From the NCBI GenBank assembly GCA_903915615.1, contig CAIWTR010000401.1, positions 1-20,823 of the forward strand: 20,823 nucleotides of DNA, written 5' to 3'. Under the pieces are notes generated by a model. It worked only from the letters and a program-made list of their open reading frames with translations. It made no database searches and had not been told where the DNA came from. The position numbers and the translations under genes are program-made. Position 1 is the first letter of the stretch; every line of letters begins with the position of its first letter. The DNA comes from an uncultured Armatimonadota bacterium (GTDB taxonomy: Bacteria; Armatimonadota; Armatimonadia; Armatimonadales; Armatimonadaceae). Of the stretch, positions 1 through 7,241 are shown in pieces.

Positions 1-801
1 ATCGATAATTTCAGCGATGTAGTGTTCTTCGATGACGTGGAGGATTGCATCGTTTTTAGGGCACTGATACGTAACAGGACCGATTTCAGTCATCCCGTGG
101 TGATCCCAAACCTTTGCGCCTGCCCAGTAGCCTTCGATGGTGGCGCGGGTTGCGGGAACGGCGGCCCCGGGTTCACCGGCAACGATGATTGCCCTGACAC
201 TGGACTTTGCAAGGTCGATGCTGTTTTCTGCGGCAACCTGTCCCATGTGGATTGCATAGGTGGGCGTGCAACATACAACGGTCACGGCATTGCCGATAAT
301 CGCTTCAATCCGGGCGAGGGTGCTCATCCCACCACCTGGCATACACAGTGCACCGACGCGCTCGCCTGCATTGAAACCCGTCCAGAATCCGAGGAAGGGG
401 CCGAACGAGAATGCAAAGAAGATTCGATCCTCGGCAGTTACACCACTACGCTCAAAGACGGTTGCCCAGCATTCAACCATCCAGTTCCACGATGCCGGAG
501 TGTCCAGCCAGCGGATAGCTTGCCCACTCGTTCCACTCGTCTGAGAGACGCGTGTGTAAGCCGACATCGGGTAGGTCAGGTTTGTCCCAAATGGTGGATG
601 TGCTGCCTGATCATCAACGATTTCCTGTTTGGTGGTCATCGGGAATTGGCTGCAGAACTGCTCCGTTGTGACCGCTTCAATATTGGAAAACGACGCGGCG
701 ATGCGCGGTGCATAAAACCGATTGCTCCCGGCAAGGATTGACAGCAAATCTCTTAGCGAATCGCTCTGGTGCCGTTTAATCGACGCCCTTTCATGAAGCA
801 T
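1..801 (-). CDS. PaaK-like AMP-forming acyl/aryl-CoA ligase (N-terminal part, runs off left edge)
   Basis: The minus frame is open from an ATG at 801 to the window edge (267 codons, no stop), so the C-terminal part is missing. The protein resembles phenylacetate-CoA ligase (PaaK) and related adenylate-forming enzymes, which activate an aromatic or acyl acid with ATP and load it onto CoA or a carrier protein. Visible signatures are the nucleotide loop QTSGTSG (residues 87-93), AGEPG (208-212) and HHGMTEIGP (234-242), equivalent to the YGxTE adenine-binding motif. The N-terminal NRFYAPRI and PMTTKQEI segments also fit PaaK. The start lies 9 bases after the thioesterase stop, with AAGGA about 13 bases upstream. 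As last visible gene of the cluster, it probably activates the acid made or modified by its neighbours; its substrate cannot be read from sequence. Family call is firm, substrate unknown. Confidence 0.85.
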   Translation of the reverse strand, partial: MLHERASIKRHQSDSLRDLLSILAGSNRFYAPRIAASFSNIEAVTTEQFCSQFPMTTKQEIVDDQAAHPPFGTNLTYPMSAYTRVSQTSGTSGQAIRWLDTPASWNWMVECWATVFERSGVTAEDRIFFAFSFGPFLGFWTGFNAGERVGALCMPGGGMSTLARIEAIIGNAVTVVCCTPTYAIHMGQVAAENSIDLAKSSVRAIIVAGEPGAAVPATRATIEGYWAGAKVWDHHGMTEIGPVTYQCPKNDAILHVIEEHYIAEIID

Positions 802-810
802 CCGGGTTTG

Positions 811-1257
811 TCATTCCTTGTCGTAATCAGGACCGAGGAGCTGCTCCAAAAAGTTACGCGGGATGGTCGTGCCCTTCATCTGTCCAGTCTCAGGGTCCAT
901 CGCCACACAAACCGTCACAGTATGGCCGGTGGCGACAATCACATCGGAATCCTGCCCGACTTTGCGGCACACAAACGCGTACCGAATGGACTTGTCTTTG
1001 AGCTCTTCGATAGAGAGATGAACATCAACTTCATCTTCAAAGCGTAGCGGCGCCCTAAACTGGCAGCCAACATCCACACGTGGCCAGCCGATTCCATTCC
1101 TGCCAGCAACGGTCAGCCCCTGACTGCGAAGAAATGCATGCTCAGTTACTTCCATGTACCGGAAGTAGCTGGAATAGTGAATGATTCCAGCCATATCGGT
1201 CTCTGAAAATGCAACCTGATGGCGCATCACATACAAGTCAGGAAATTGTGCCGTCAT
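811..1257 (-). CDS. 4HBT/YbgC-type hot-dog acyl-CoA thioesterase
   Basis: This 148-residue protein has the single hot-dog domain of the 4-hydroxybenzoyl-CoA thioesterase/YbgC family, which hydrolyses acyl- or aroyl-CoA (or carrier-bound) thioesters. The active-site region is FSETDMAGIIHYSSYFRYME near residues 16-35, where the Asp of TDMAG occupies the usual catalytic position, followed by a long helix. The frame extends upstream to 1347, but the ATG at 1257 is preferred. It gives the family length and makes a 4-base ATGA overlap with the stop of the FAD-dependent gene, a sign of translational coupling. The extra upstream residues are low-complexity and only overlap the preceding gene. In this cluster it could release or proofread an activated aromatic or acyl intermediate. 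Whether the substrate is CoA- or carrier-bound is open. Confidence 0.85.
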   Translation of the reverse strand: MTAQFPDLYVMRHQVAFSETDMAGIIHYSSYFRYMEVTEHAFLRSQGLTVAGRNGIGWPRVDVGCQFRAPLRFEDEVDVHLSIEELKDKSIRYAFVCRKVGQDSDVIVATGHTVTVCVAMDPETGQMKGTTIPRNFLEQLLGPDYDKE

Positions 1258-2534
1258 ACAGCTGCGACTTCGACTCCAGCTGTTTCCCGCGGTAAGCCAT
1301 GCGTGAGGTGTTCCGGGAGGTCTGCAAAGTGTCCAACCGCATTGCATAGGTCAGAGAAGTCACGCACGAGGTCACCGATTAGACAGTCGACGAGGTCTCC
1401 CTTGACATCTGGGAACTTCGTGACGACATCCTTCATCGAGAAGTCCTTCTGATAGAAAGCATAAACCAACGCACGCATCGTCTCGATCGAAGCGCACAGC
1501 TGCTCACCATACTTCGTGAACTGTGCTGCAGAGGTGTCTCCTGCATCAAGCGCTGCATGAATCGTGTCCGCTGCCAGTTCACCGCTCTTCAATGCGAGAT
1601 ACACACCAGATGAAAACACAGGGTCAAGGAATGCAAAGGCATCCCCTACGAGGACAAGGCCATCATCTGCGCAGTACTTAGAGCGGTAGGAAAAGTCGCC
1701 GGTCGCCCAGATGGGTCCGAACTGCGTGCCCTTAGAGATCCGTTGTTGGATCCACGGATTGTTCGCCGCTTCACGTGCGAGGATTTCCGCCTTATCGCGT
1801 GTACCCGAGAACAGATAGTCCTTCTCAGCGACAATGCCAACTCCAACGACATCATCTGGCAGCGGGATATACCAAAACCATCCCTTGTCAGGAAGGTAAG
1901 CAATCGTGGTCGCTGCTTCATCGAGGCCAGGATCGCGTTCTGCACCTTTGTAATAGGTCCAGATGGCAATCTTACCGAGCTCAGGGTCTTTGATACGCCA
2001 TTGGTTACGGCTGGCAGCAAGGGCATCGCGGCCCGTGGCATCCACCGTGACACTGGCTGAGACGTAGTAAGACTCACCAAGATCGTTTTCAACACGGACA
2101 CCAATGACTTTTCCATTGTCATCGCGGCAGAATTCTTTCGCCCGGGCGCCGTAGCGAACCTCGGCTCCAAGCTCTGCGGCACGGTCGAGCAACATCTTAT
2201 CGAAGTCGCTGCGGACAACCTGCCAGGTTACTGCTGCCGGATGATCCCAATGTTCGAAGAAGTAAAACGGCTGTGAGACCCGCCCTTGCATCGAGACAAA
2301 CTGCACGCTGTATTTCTTTGGAAACGCTGATTCGTTGAGCTGATCAATCACACCTAGACGGTCAAGGACGAACCAGCAATATGGCATGAGGGACTCGCCC
2401 ACGTGGTACCGCGGGAAGTAGTCCTTCTCAAGAACCAACACACTGCGTCCATGCTGTGCAAGGATGGCAGCCGTCGTTGCGCCGGCGGGTCCACCACCGA
2501 TTACGATTACATCGAATGCCTGCGTGTTTTCCAT
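1254..2534 (-). CDS. FAD-dependent oxidoreductase of the flavin halogenase family
   Basis: This 426-residue flavoprotein begins with a Rossmann FAD-binding loop GGGPAG (residues 13-18). FPRYHVGES follows (41-48), and the halogenase-type motif WFWYIP (219-224) matches the WxWxIP signature that separates flavin halogenases from ordinary monooxygenases. A Lys pair in AFPKKYSVQF (near 73-74) lies where carrier-type halogenases keep their catalytic Lys. GDAFAFLDPVFSSG (297-310) is the second FAD region. Family members use reduced flavin, O2 and halide to halogenate aromatic rings, often on carrier-bound substrates, but some relatives with these motifs are plain oxidoreductases. The ATG at 2534 follows the chorismate-lyase-like stop by 3 bases; an in-frame GTG at 2537 is the alternative. 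No clear Shine-Dalgarno is seen, so coupled translation is likely. Halogenation is inferred, not shown. Confidence 0.82.
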   Translation of the reverse strand: MENTQAFDVIVIGGGPAGATTAAILAQHGRSVLVLEKDYFPRYHVGESLMPYCWFVLDRLGVIDQLNESAFPKKYSVQFVSMQGRVSQPFYFFEHWDHPAAVTWQVVRSDFDKMLLDRAAELGAEVRYGARAKEFCRDDNGKVIGVRVENDLGESYYVSASVTVDATGRDALAASRNQWRIKDPELGKIAIWTYYKGAERDPGLDEAATTIAYLPDKGWFWYIPLPDDVVGVGIVAEKDYLFSGTRDKAEILAREAANNPWIQQRISKGTQFGPIWATGDFSYRSKYCADDGLVLVGDAFAFLDPVFSSGVYLALKSGELAADTIHAALDAGDTSAAQFTKYGEQLCASIETMRALVYAFYQKDFSMKDVVTKFPDVKGDLVDCLIGDLVRDFSDLCNAVGHFADLPEHLTHGLPRETAGVEVAAV

Positions 2535-2537
2535 CAC

Positions 2538-3119
2538 TTAGTCAACATTTCTAGCCGGAATGACCGGCGGGAGAATTTCAAGTATGTCTGCAAGTACATC
2601 CCCAGATGGGGTCAAATGCCTATTCCTACGTCCGTATACAACATCCCCGGAGGAATCAAGTTCCATTGAATTGGCAATCTCGATGCTGGTATGCATCCGA
2701 AAGAATCCAAGTGGGTTTGAAATGTAAGGGATATTGAAGTCCGTCAAAACAGTTCCTAACGGAGTTGTACCCGCTCGGAGTATCTCTGCGGCATCATCCG
2801 GAAAATGTTTCAAAAAAATCCGGATTGCACCATATTCGACAGGCTGATTATCGCGGCATCGCCGCAGAATCACCGCCCGCAAAATGTTGGTTGGTTCGAT
2901 GGTTTGCTGTAGTACCTGGAGCTGAATCGCACTCCCGTGGAACCTGCTGAGCGTGCTGGTCATATCTGATCGATGAACCAGCAGCTCATGAAAAGGCATC
3001 GGGACAGCATCCCCCGCAACCGATATCGCATCCGGCATCAGCAACAATGCATCCGAATGTAAATCGGCCAGAGGTCCAGCAAGGTCCAACGGTTTCGCGT
3101 TAGGCATAGCGGCTGTCAC
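2538..3119 (-). CDS. Chorismate-lyase-like protein (UbiC/DUF98 fold)
   Basis: The 193-residue protein matches the pattern of the UbiC/DUF98 chorismate lyase-like fold: FHELLVHRSDMTSTL (43-57), RAVILRR with a conserved Arg (81-87), VEYGAIRI (94-101) and the turn PLGTVLTDF (120-128). UbiC converts chorismate to 4-hydroxybenzoate and pyruvate; some relatives make related aromatic acids or have no known activity. The N-terminal 30 residues are poorly conserved in character. The GTG at 3119 overlaps the radical SAM gene by 20 bases; an ATG at 3107 is equally possible and would remove four residues. Neither has a strong Shine-Dalgarno. No quinone-pathway genes are visible; the adjacent aryl-CoA-ligase-like and halogenase-like genes argue that an aromatic acid feeds a special metabolite. 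Fold call moderate to good; exact reaction inferred. Confidence 0.68.
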   Translation of the reverse strand: MTAAMPNAKPLDLAGPLADLHSDALLLMPDAISVAGDAVPMPFHELLVHRSDMTSTLSRFHGSAIQLQVLQQTIEPTNILRAVILRRCRDNQPVEYGAIRIFLKHFPDDAAEILRAGTTPLGTVLTDFNIPYISNPLGFFRMHTSIEIANSMELDSSGDVVYGRRNRHLTPSGDVLADILEILPPVIPARNVD

Positions 3120-4428
3120 GGTGTTGTGGCAGGAAGAACTCGTGGACGTAGCGGTCTACTTGTAGCAGGCCCTCGATATTGAGGCGAAGGAAGTTGTCAT
3201 CTTCCGTGAGGTTTCCTGTACTTCGAATGTAATCCAATGCAGCTGGGAACTGCTCACGCAGATCGACACCGAACTTATCGCGGAAGTACTGAAGATCGAG
3301 GGATCCAAGCTTGAATTGCAAAACGGCTTCGCGGATAAGCTTTTCTTCACCGGATGGCGTAAGAGCACGGAAGACCGGGAGATTTCCAGATTGCACGCGG
3401 TCGATGTAAGGATCGATGTTGTGTTGGTTCTGGAAGTGCGTCCCACCGACGTGCGAGAACGATGCAACACCCAATCCAAGGAGGTCTGCGCCCTGCCACA
3501 AATGATCTCGATAGAGGAACTTGGTGGATGGGTTCTTCACTGCCGTGTACGCGCTTGTAACGGTGTAACCATTTTCGGAAAGCCGTGCGAATGCGCGCTC
3601 GACCCACTCACGCTTTTTGGCCCATGTCGCAACAGGAGCCACATCGTTTCCGGCAGCTTGCATCTCAGCGAAAATCGTCGTGTTGTAAGGGATTTCCATT
3701 TGGTAGATGGTGACGCTATCGGGAGCCAGCTCGATGGTCCTCTCGATGGCGAAGTCCCAGTCGGCATCCGTGTCGCCCATCATTCCTGAAATGAGGTCGA
3801 TGTTAATCTGTGGGAAACCAGCGGCGCGTGCGTAGCCATAGGCACGGTCGATTTCTTTGGAGCCGTGGGCACGGCCATTTAATTTGAGGATATGTTCCTG
3901 AAAATGCTCAACACCTAGCGACAGGCGTGTAACGCCGATCTCACGAATGACATTGAGTTTATGTTCAGTAAGCGTCCCGGGTTCGCATTCAAAGGTCACT
4001 TCTTCGGCTTCATCCCAAGGCAGCATTTCCTGCATCGACGATGCAAGGTGCTTGAGCGCTTGGGTGCTGAGGTAGGATGGCGTTCCGCCACCGAAGTAGA
4101 CGAACTTTGGTTTACGACCATCAATAAATGGCTTGTCCGCATACATCTTCAGCTCATCGATAACGGCATCGACATAGCGTTGAATTTCTGCAGCGTTCTT
4201 ATCGGTGTAGACACGGAAATAGCAGAAGTGACAGCGCTTTCGGCAGAACGGGATGTGCGTGTAGATTCCGAGAGGCGTACCGGGGGCCGGCTTGCGGGAA
4301 ATGACATCGAGAACTTCCGGGACGGCTTCCTGCTTCCAGAACGAGTATGGAGGGTAGTTGGAAACAAAGTAGTTTCCGGCCTTGGTTTCCTGGTCACCAA
4401 GCATTTCTAGTCGAATCGGCTCTGCCAT
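3100..4428 (-). CDS. HemN/HemW-like radical SAM enzyme
   Basis: The 442-residue protein carries a radical SAM cluster motif HIPFCRKRCHFCYF (C62, C66, C69; CX3CX2C), a GGGTPS SAM-binding loop (113-118) and FECEPGT (146-152), in the layout of the HemN/HemW superfamily. The C-terminal third looks like the HemW-type winged region. Members include coproporphyrinogen III dehydrogenase, the haem chaperone HemW, haem-degrading HutW/ChuW and class C methylases or cyclopropanases of natural-product clusters. No other haem gene is nearby and it heads a run of aromatic-acid genes, so a tailoring role is as likely as haem metabolism. The ATG at 4428 has AAGAGG 6 bases upstream. The automatic name 'coproporphyrinogen oxidase' should be treated with caution. 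Confidence 0.8.
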   Translation of the reverse strand: MAEPIRLEMLGDQETKAGNYFVSNYPPYSFWKQEAVPEVLDVISRKPAPGTPLGIYTHIPFCRKRCHFCYFRVYTDKNAAEIQRYVDAVIDELKMYADKPFIDGRKPKFVYFGGGTPSYLSTQALKHLASSMQEMLPWDEAEEVTFECEPGTLTEHKLNVIREIGVTRLSLGVEHFQEHILKLNGRAHGSKEIDRAYGYARAAGFPQINIDLISGMMGDTDADWDFAIERTIELAPDSVTIYQMEIPYNTTIFAEMQAAGNDVAPVATWAKKREWVERAFARLSENGYTVTSAYTAVKNPSTKFLYRDHLWQGADLLGLGVASFSHVGGTHFQNQHNIDPYIDRVQSGNLPVFRALTPSGEEKLIREAVLQFKLGSLDLQYFRDKFGVDLREQFPAALDYIRSTGNLTEDDNFLRLNIEGLLQVDRYVHEFFLPQHRDSRYA

Positions 4429-4474
4429 TTTGTACCTCTTGTACCCATACTTACCACCGGGAACACTGACATAA

Positions 4475-4480
4475 AGTATA
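4475..4480 (-). promoter_or_regulatory. Candidate -10 box for the five-gene cluster
   Basis: The gap between the carboxypeptidase stop and the radical SAM start (4429-4592) holds a minus-strand TATACT about 46 bases before the ATG. No convincing -35 hexamer is seen at 16-18 bases, so activator dependence or another sigma factor is possible. The rest of the gap shows only a weak hairpin (CTCC/GGAG near 4590) and no U-tract terminator. Confidence 0.35.
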
Positions 4481-4592
4481 GGCGTATCGCGGGGATTATT
4501 TAGTTGAAAGTAAACGTTTCAGCGTCGATTATTTGCAGAACATCCACAAGAGGGCGGATTCATACAAGGGTTACCGCCACTCCGCGTGGAGC

Positions 4593-6074
4593 TCAAAGCT
4601 TTCGTAGCACTGGATAGGTCTTGCTACTGGTGATTTCCCGGTCGAAGACATTCCATGTGACGAAGCCATCCGTGGTCAGTGGATCGAGCAGATGAAAGAT
4701 CAGCATTCGAAGTGGCTGATTGGTTGAAACAATCCAGTAATCATCTGTTGTTGTGACACGCGGCTCCCAGGTACCATCAACGGTTCGCAGGGGGTGCCCT
4801 TGAAACGGCTGGCTGACTTTGGTGTTCTTGATAAGAAATTGTTCAAAGCCAGTGGGAGTTTTCCGCAGCTCAGTGAGCTCAATTCCATGGGCGCGGAGAA
4901 GACGGATTGCATCTGTGGATGATTTTGGAACGGCATAGAGAGATGGGACTTTGGCAGCGGCAGTCATCGCCCAACGGTCATAGGTCGGAAGGACAACAGA
5001 CTTCCACTTTGTCGGAGCTTTCGTGTGGTCAATGCGTGTCCCTGGAGGAACATCTTCCAGGTCGACTTTCTCTTTCCCGCGAGCAGCCATTTCAAAAGCG
5101 ATGCCGGCTTCTGCTGCGCGGTACGTATCGGCAGCGACAATGCGCTTTCGAATGTCCTTCCGGTCATCTACTAGCTTGTTCAGTGTCGCGAGGACAAACT
5201 GGTAGGTCGTCTCGACGCGGAAGCGGAACGGGAGAAAGCTGACGGCTTCGGACAAGATCCCAATCCGGTTACGCAACCCAGCGTAGTTGGTAACGTAGCG
5301 ACCTTCATAGCCAAACGTTGCCCAAATCATTTCTCCGCTTCTACGCTCCGCGTTTCCATAGTCAAAAAGCTCCCATTTGTGGGTTTTGCGCAGCTGCTTT
5401 CGCACGGTGGGGAGCAAGACATCGCGTTGATAGCGCAGGACGGCTGGGTCGGTATCGGGATGCGTGGCAGGCCCATAGGTCAGATCAAATCTGTGCCGGG
5501 TGCCGTTGGTGGTATGCAGGTCGAAGACGACATCCGGATCCCAAGCGCCATAGACTTCTCTAAGCACCCCGCGCATCTCAGGGGATTCGGCCTTGATGCA
5601 ATCGCGGTTTAGGTCGAGGTTCATCCCGTTGTGACGCTCGCCGACGCGTGCCGGACCATCCTGATGCGGCCGGTTTACGAGGCCATCTCCAAACTTTTCA
5701 TTTCCATCGGCATTGTAAATAGGGGCAACGACAAGGGTTGTAGCATCGAGGATGCGAGCTGGGTCCGACTTCAACAAGTCTCGAACCAACATCAGGATTG
5801 CTTCTTTGCCCTCGACTTCACCGGCGTGGATATTGGCCTGGATGTAAACGACGAGGTGATCACCGCTGGCATGTGCCTGTGAGCCGGACGTAAATCCGGG
5901 CTTGGAAACGATGAGGAGAGGAACATCCCGGCCTTCCGTGCTGCGGCACAGGGATGCGCGTTTTACAAAGGGGTATTCACGGGCAAGAGCATCGCAAAAG
6001 GAAGTGACATCGGCGAATGTGGATGTTTCCGCATAGCCGGTTGCTTCGGCACGTGTCTGGAGGACAGTCTGCAT
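4593..6074 (-). CDS. M14-family zinc carboxypeptidase
   Basis: This 493-residue enzyme belongs to the M14 metallocarboxypeptidases, which remove C-terminal residues from peptides or cleave amide links in cell-wall-type substrates. Zinc ligands are visible as IHAGE (H83, E86) and FDLHTTNG (H187). LDLNRD (N156, R157) fits the substrate-carboxylate site, and EAVSF supplies the catalytic Glu (E276). The catalytic domain spans roughly residues 20-310. The remaining ~180 residues form an extra C-terminal region ending with a repeated-looking beta segment (WKSVVLPTYDRW...). No signal peptide is seen, so it is either cytoplasmic or exported in an unrecognised way. The ATG at 6074 has no Shine-Dalgarno; a TAAACT hexamer lies only 6 bases upstream, which would fit a leaderless transcript. 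It does not overlap the neighbouring cluster and is probably transcribed separately. Confidence 0.88.
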   Translation of the reverse strand: MQTVLQTRAEATGYAETSTFADVTSFCDALAREYPFVKRASLCRSTEGRDVPLLIVSKPGFTSGSQAHASGDHLVVYIQANIHAGEVEGKEAILMLVRDLLKSDPARILDATTLVVAPIYNADGNEKFGDGLVNRPHQDGPARVGERHNGMNLDLNRDCIKAESPEMRGVLREVYGAWDPDVVFDLHTTNGTRHRFDLTYGPATHPDTDPAVLRYQRDVLLPTVRKQLRKTHKWELFDYGNAERRSGEMIWATFGYEGRYVTNYAGLRNRIGILSEAVSFLPFRFRVETTYQFVLATLNKLVDDRKDIRKRIVAADTYRAAEAGIAFEMAARGKEKVDLEDVPPGTRIDHTKAPTKWKSVVLPTYDRWAMTAAAKVPSLYAVPKSSTDAIRLLRAHGIELTELRKTPTGFEQFLIKNTKVSQPFQGHPLRTVDGTWEPRVTTTDDYWIVSTNQPLRMLIFHLLDPLTTDGFVTWNVFDREITSSKTYPVLRKL

Positions 6075-6126
6075 AGAGATAGTTTAGCATCCAGCAACTC
6101 GTATTGTTACCGGGTTCCAAACAGGG

Positions 6127-6285
6127 CTATTTAGGTTTTGAGACGGCAGGAACAGGCTTTTCCGGATTCAACTTGATAAAGTCATCCACTGCGGCCCAAC
6201 CTACGGCAAAAACCGCCAGTATGAGCAGCCCCCACCACGGAGAGATCCTGGCCCCAGAGCTCTTTTTTCGCCGCTTCCCACCCAT
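6127..6285 (-). CDS. Small single-pass membrane protein (52 aa)
   Basis: A 52-codon minus-strand frame from ATG 6285 to TAG 6127 encodes a basic N-terminus (MGGKRRKKSSGARISP), one hydrophobic segment (WWGLLILAVFAVGWAAV, residues 17-33) and a short polar, proline-rich tail. The charge pattern predicts an N-in, C-out inner-membrane protein. A purine-rich AAAGGCGGGG sits upstream of the start. I do not recognise a family; SecE was considered but its conserved motifs are absent. It is separated from the carboxypeptidase start by about 50 bases, so the two might share a transcript. Support is the composition and clean start/stop, not homology. Confidence 0.55.
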   Translation of the reverse strand: MGGKRRKKSSGARISPWWGLLILAVFAVGWAAVDDFIKLNPEKPVPAVSKPK

Positions 6286-6316
6286 TCATTCCCCGCCTTT
6301 AGAATGCAGATGGGGC

Positions 6317-6342
6317 AATATACCACTTTAATGTTCCATTAA
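6317..6342 (-). promoter_or_regulatory. Candidate promoter and palindrome before the small membrane protein
   Basis: On the minus strand TATATT (6317-6322) lies 31 bases before the 52-codon gene. Directly upstream is a perfect palindrome TTAATG-TTC-CATTAA (6328-6342), which would sit inside the promoter spacer and could be an operator. The local DNA is clearly AT-richer than its surroundings. The -35 element is not obvious. Confidence 0.35.
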
Positions 6343-6376
6343 TGCAGGGTCACTCAACATAAGTTACATAAGCACT

Positions 6377-6410
6377 ATTTGGCAAATTAGGTGATTCCAC
6401 GACGCCAAAT
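6377..6410. repeat. Inverted repeat downstream of the prmA operon
   Basis: ATTTGGC (6377-6383) and GCCAAAT (6404-6410) form a perfect 7-base inverted repeat with a 20-base loop, just beyond the last gene of the hspR-prmA operon. It could end the transcript, but it lacks a U-tract, so function is uncertain. Confidence 0.3.
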
Positions 6411-6428
6411 GTAGAGGTGACGAAAGCA

Positions 6429-6815
6429 CTAAAGCTCGGAGTGCACATCGACAAAAGCCTCAAGAGCGCGGCTTAGCCGCACATGAACTGAGGCGAACAT
6501 CGGCGTGATGTCTTCCATCCCGGTCATATACGCCTCGTGTACAAAACGAATGATCAGCCCATCATTTTCAGGGTCATCCTCGTAGAGCACTTTTATCCCC
6601 TGAAAGTCGCGTTGTATGTCGGCAGCAAGGCTTAGGGATGTTGGGAGGTTCTCAAGCCAAATCGGGAGCTCTGTGGCTACGGAAAAGGAAAGGACATCAG
6701 GGTTGGATGTCGCAGCCACGCTAACACCTCGAAAAGAGAAACCCTCTGTTTTTGTCGCGTCGAGATGCAGAACGCCCCCCAGTTTTTCACACCAACGTAG
6801 GAGCAATGTGTTCAT
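6429..6815 (-). CDS. Hypothetical protein, last gene of the prmA operon
   Basis: The 128-residue product from ATG 6815 begins MNTLLLRWCEKLGG and shows an alternating helix/strand pattern: a short N-terminal helix, strands around residues 18-45, a helix near 55-70, a strand (GIKVLY), another strand and a C-terminal helix. That layout recalls YbjN or secretion-chaperone-like small domains, but I see no diagnostic motif. The start overlaps the preceding gene's stop as ATGA, so the pair is translationally coupled and probably acts together. The frame continues upstream to 6848, but those residues only overlap the previous gene. The preceding product has a similar strand-helix order and may be a divergent paralogue. 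No function is assigned. Confidence 0.6.
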   Translation of the reverse strand: MNTLLLRWCEKLGGVLHLDATKTEGFSFRGVSVAATSNPDVLSFSVATELPIWLENLPTSLSLAADIQRDFQGIKVLYEDDPENDGLIIRFVHEAYMTGMEDITPMFASVHVRLSRALEAFVDVHSEL

Positions 6816-7216
6816 CGTGCAACCGACCGGATCTTTGCAAAGTGCCAAAGGCTGTGCTCTGGTTTACGGGCTTGAGTATCGAGTTCGCTGATCGCTTGAT
6901 CTAGAAGCCCGGATGCCCCGATGACCCAGAGGACATCATCTGCGATTGTGGCATTTCCGATGCGTTCTACGACGAGGTGAACGTTCTCAGTTGACATCAT
7001 CCACCGGACACCGGCTATCGTTTTCCCGACGGAATAGAGCAGCTGCTGGAGTGGACGCTCACCTTTCAAATAGCCGACAAGCGGTAAATGAGCGGACAGT
7101 GTCAGGAGGGAATCATCTTCGGATGCCGAAAGCGAGTAGACACCTGCGCTTACATCAAGATGGAGGTCTTCGGAGCCACCTCTGCGACACGCAATTCCGC
7201 TGGAGACTAAAGCCAT
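6812..7216 (-). CDS. Hypothetical protein coupled to the following small gene
   Basis: This 134-residue product from ATG 7216 follows prmA by 25 bases and ends in an ATGA overlap with the next gene. It has an N-terminal helix, a strand region (LLTLSAHLPL, residues 39-48), a helix (QQLLYSVGKTIAG), strands (VRWMMSTENVHLVVERI) and a C-terminal helix. The order parallels the downstream product, suggesting two related small domains that could pair. The start is uncertain. GGAG abuts the ATG too closely to be its Shine-Dalgarno, and an in-frame TTG at 7261, overlapping prmA, would add KRIARLE-type helical residues that look genuine. No family recognised. Confidence 0.55.
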   Translation of the reverse strand: MALVSSGIACRRGGSEDLHLDVSAGVYSLSASEDDSLLTLSAHLPLVGYLKGERPLQQLLYSVGKTIAGVRWMMSTENVHLVVERIGNATIADDVLWVIGASGLLDQAISELDTQARKPEHSLWHFAKIRSVAR

Positions 7217-7241
7217 CTCCAGCCGTGCAATGCGTTTTGTG

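Noticed and set aside
22..741. Long plus-strand open frame of 239 codons
   Set aside because: It is the antisense of the PaaK-like ligase; the minus frame gives clear adenylate-forming motifs, whereas this frame has a Cys/Gly-rich composition with no family resemblance.
6127..6285. secE
   Set aside because: Length and single helix fit, but the conserved SecE segment and any nusG/rplK neighbours are missing.
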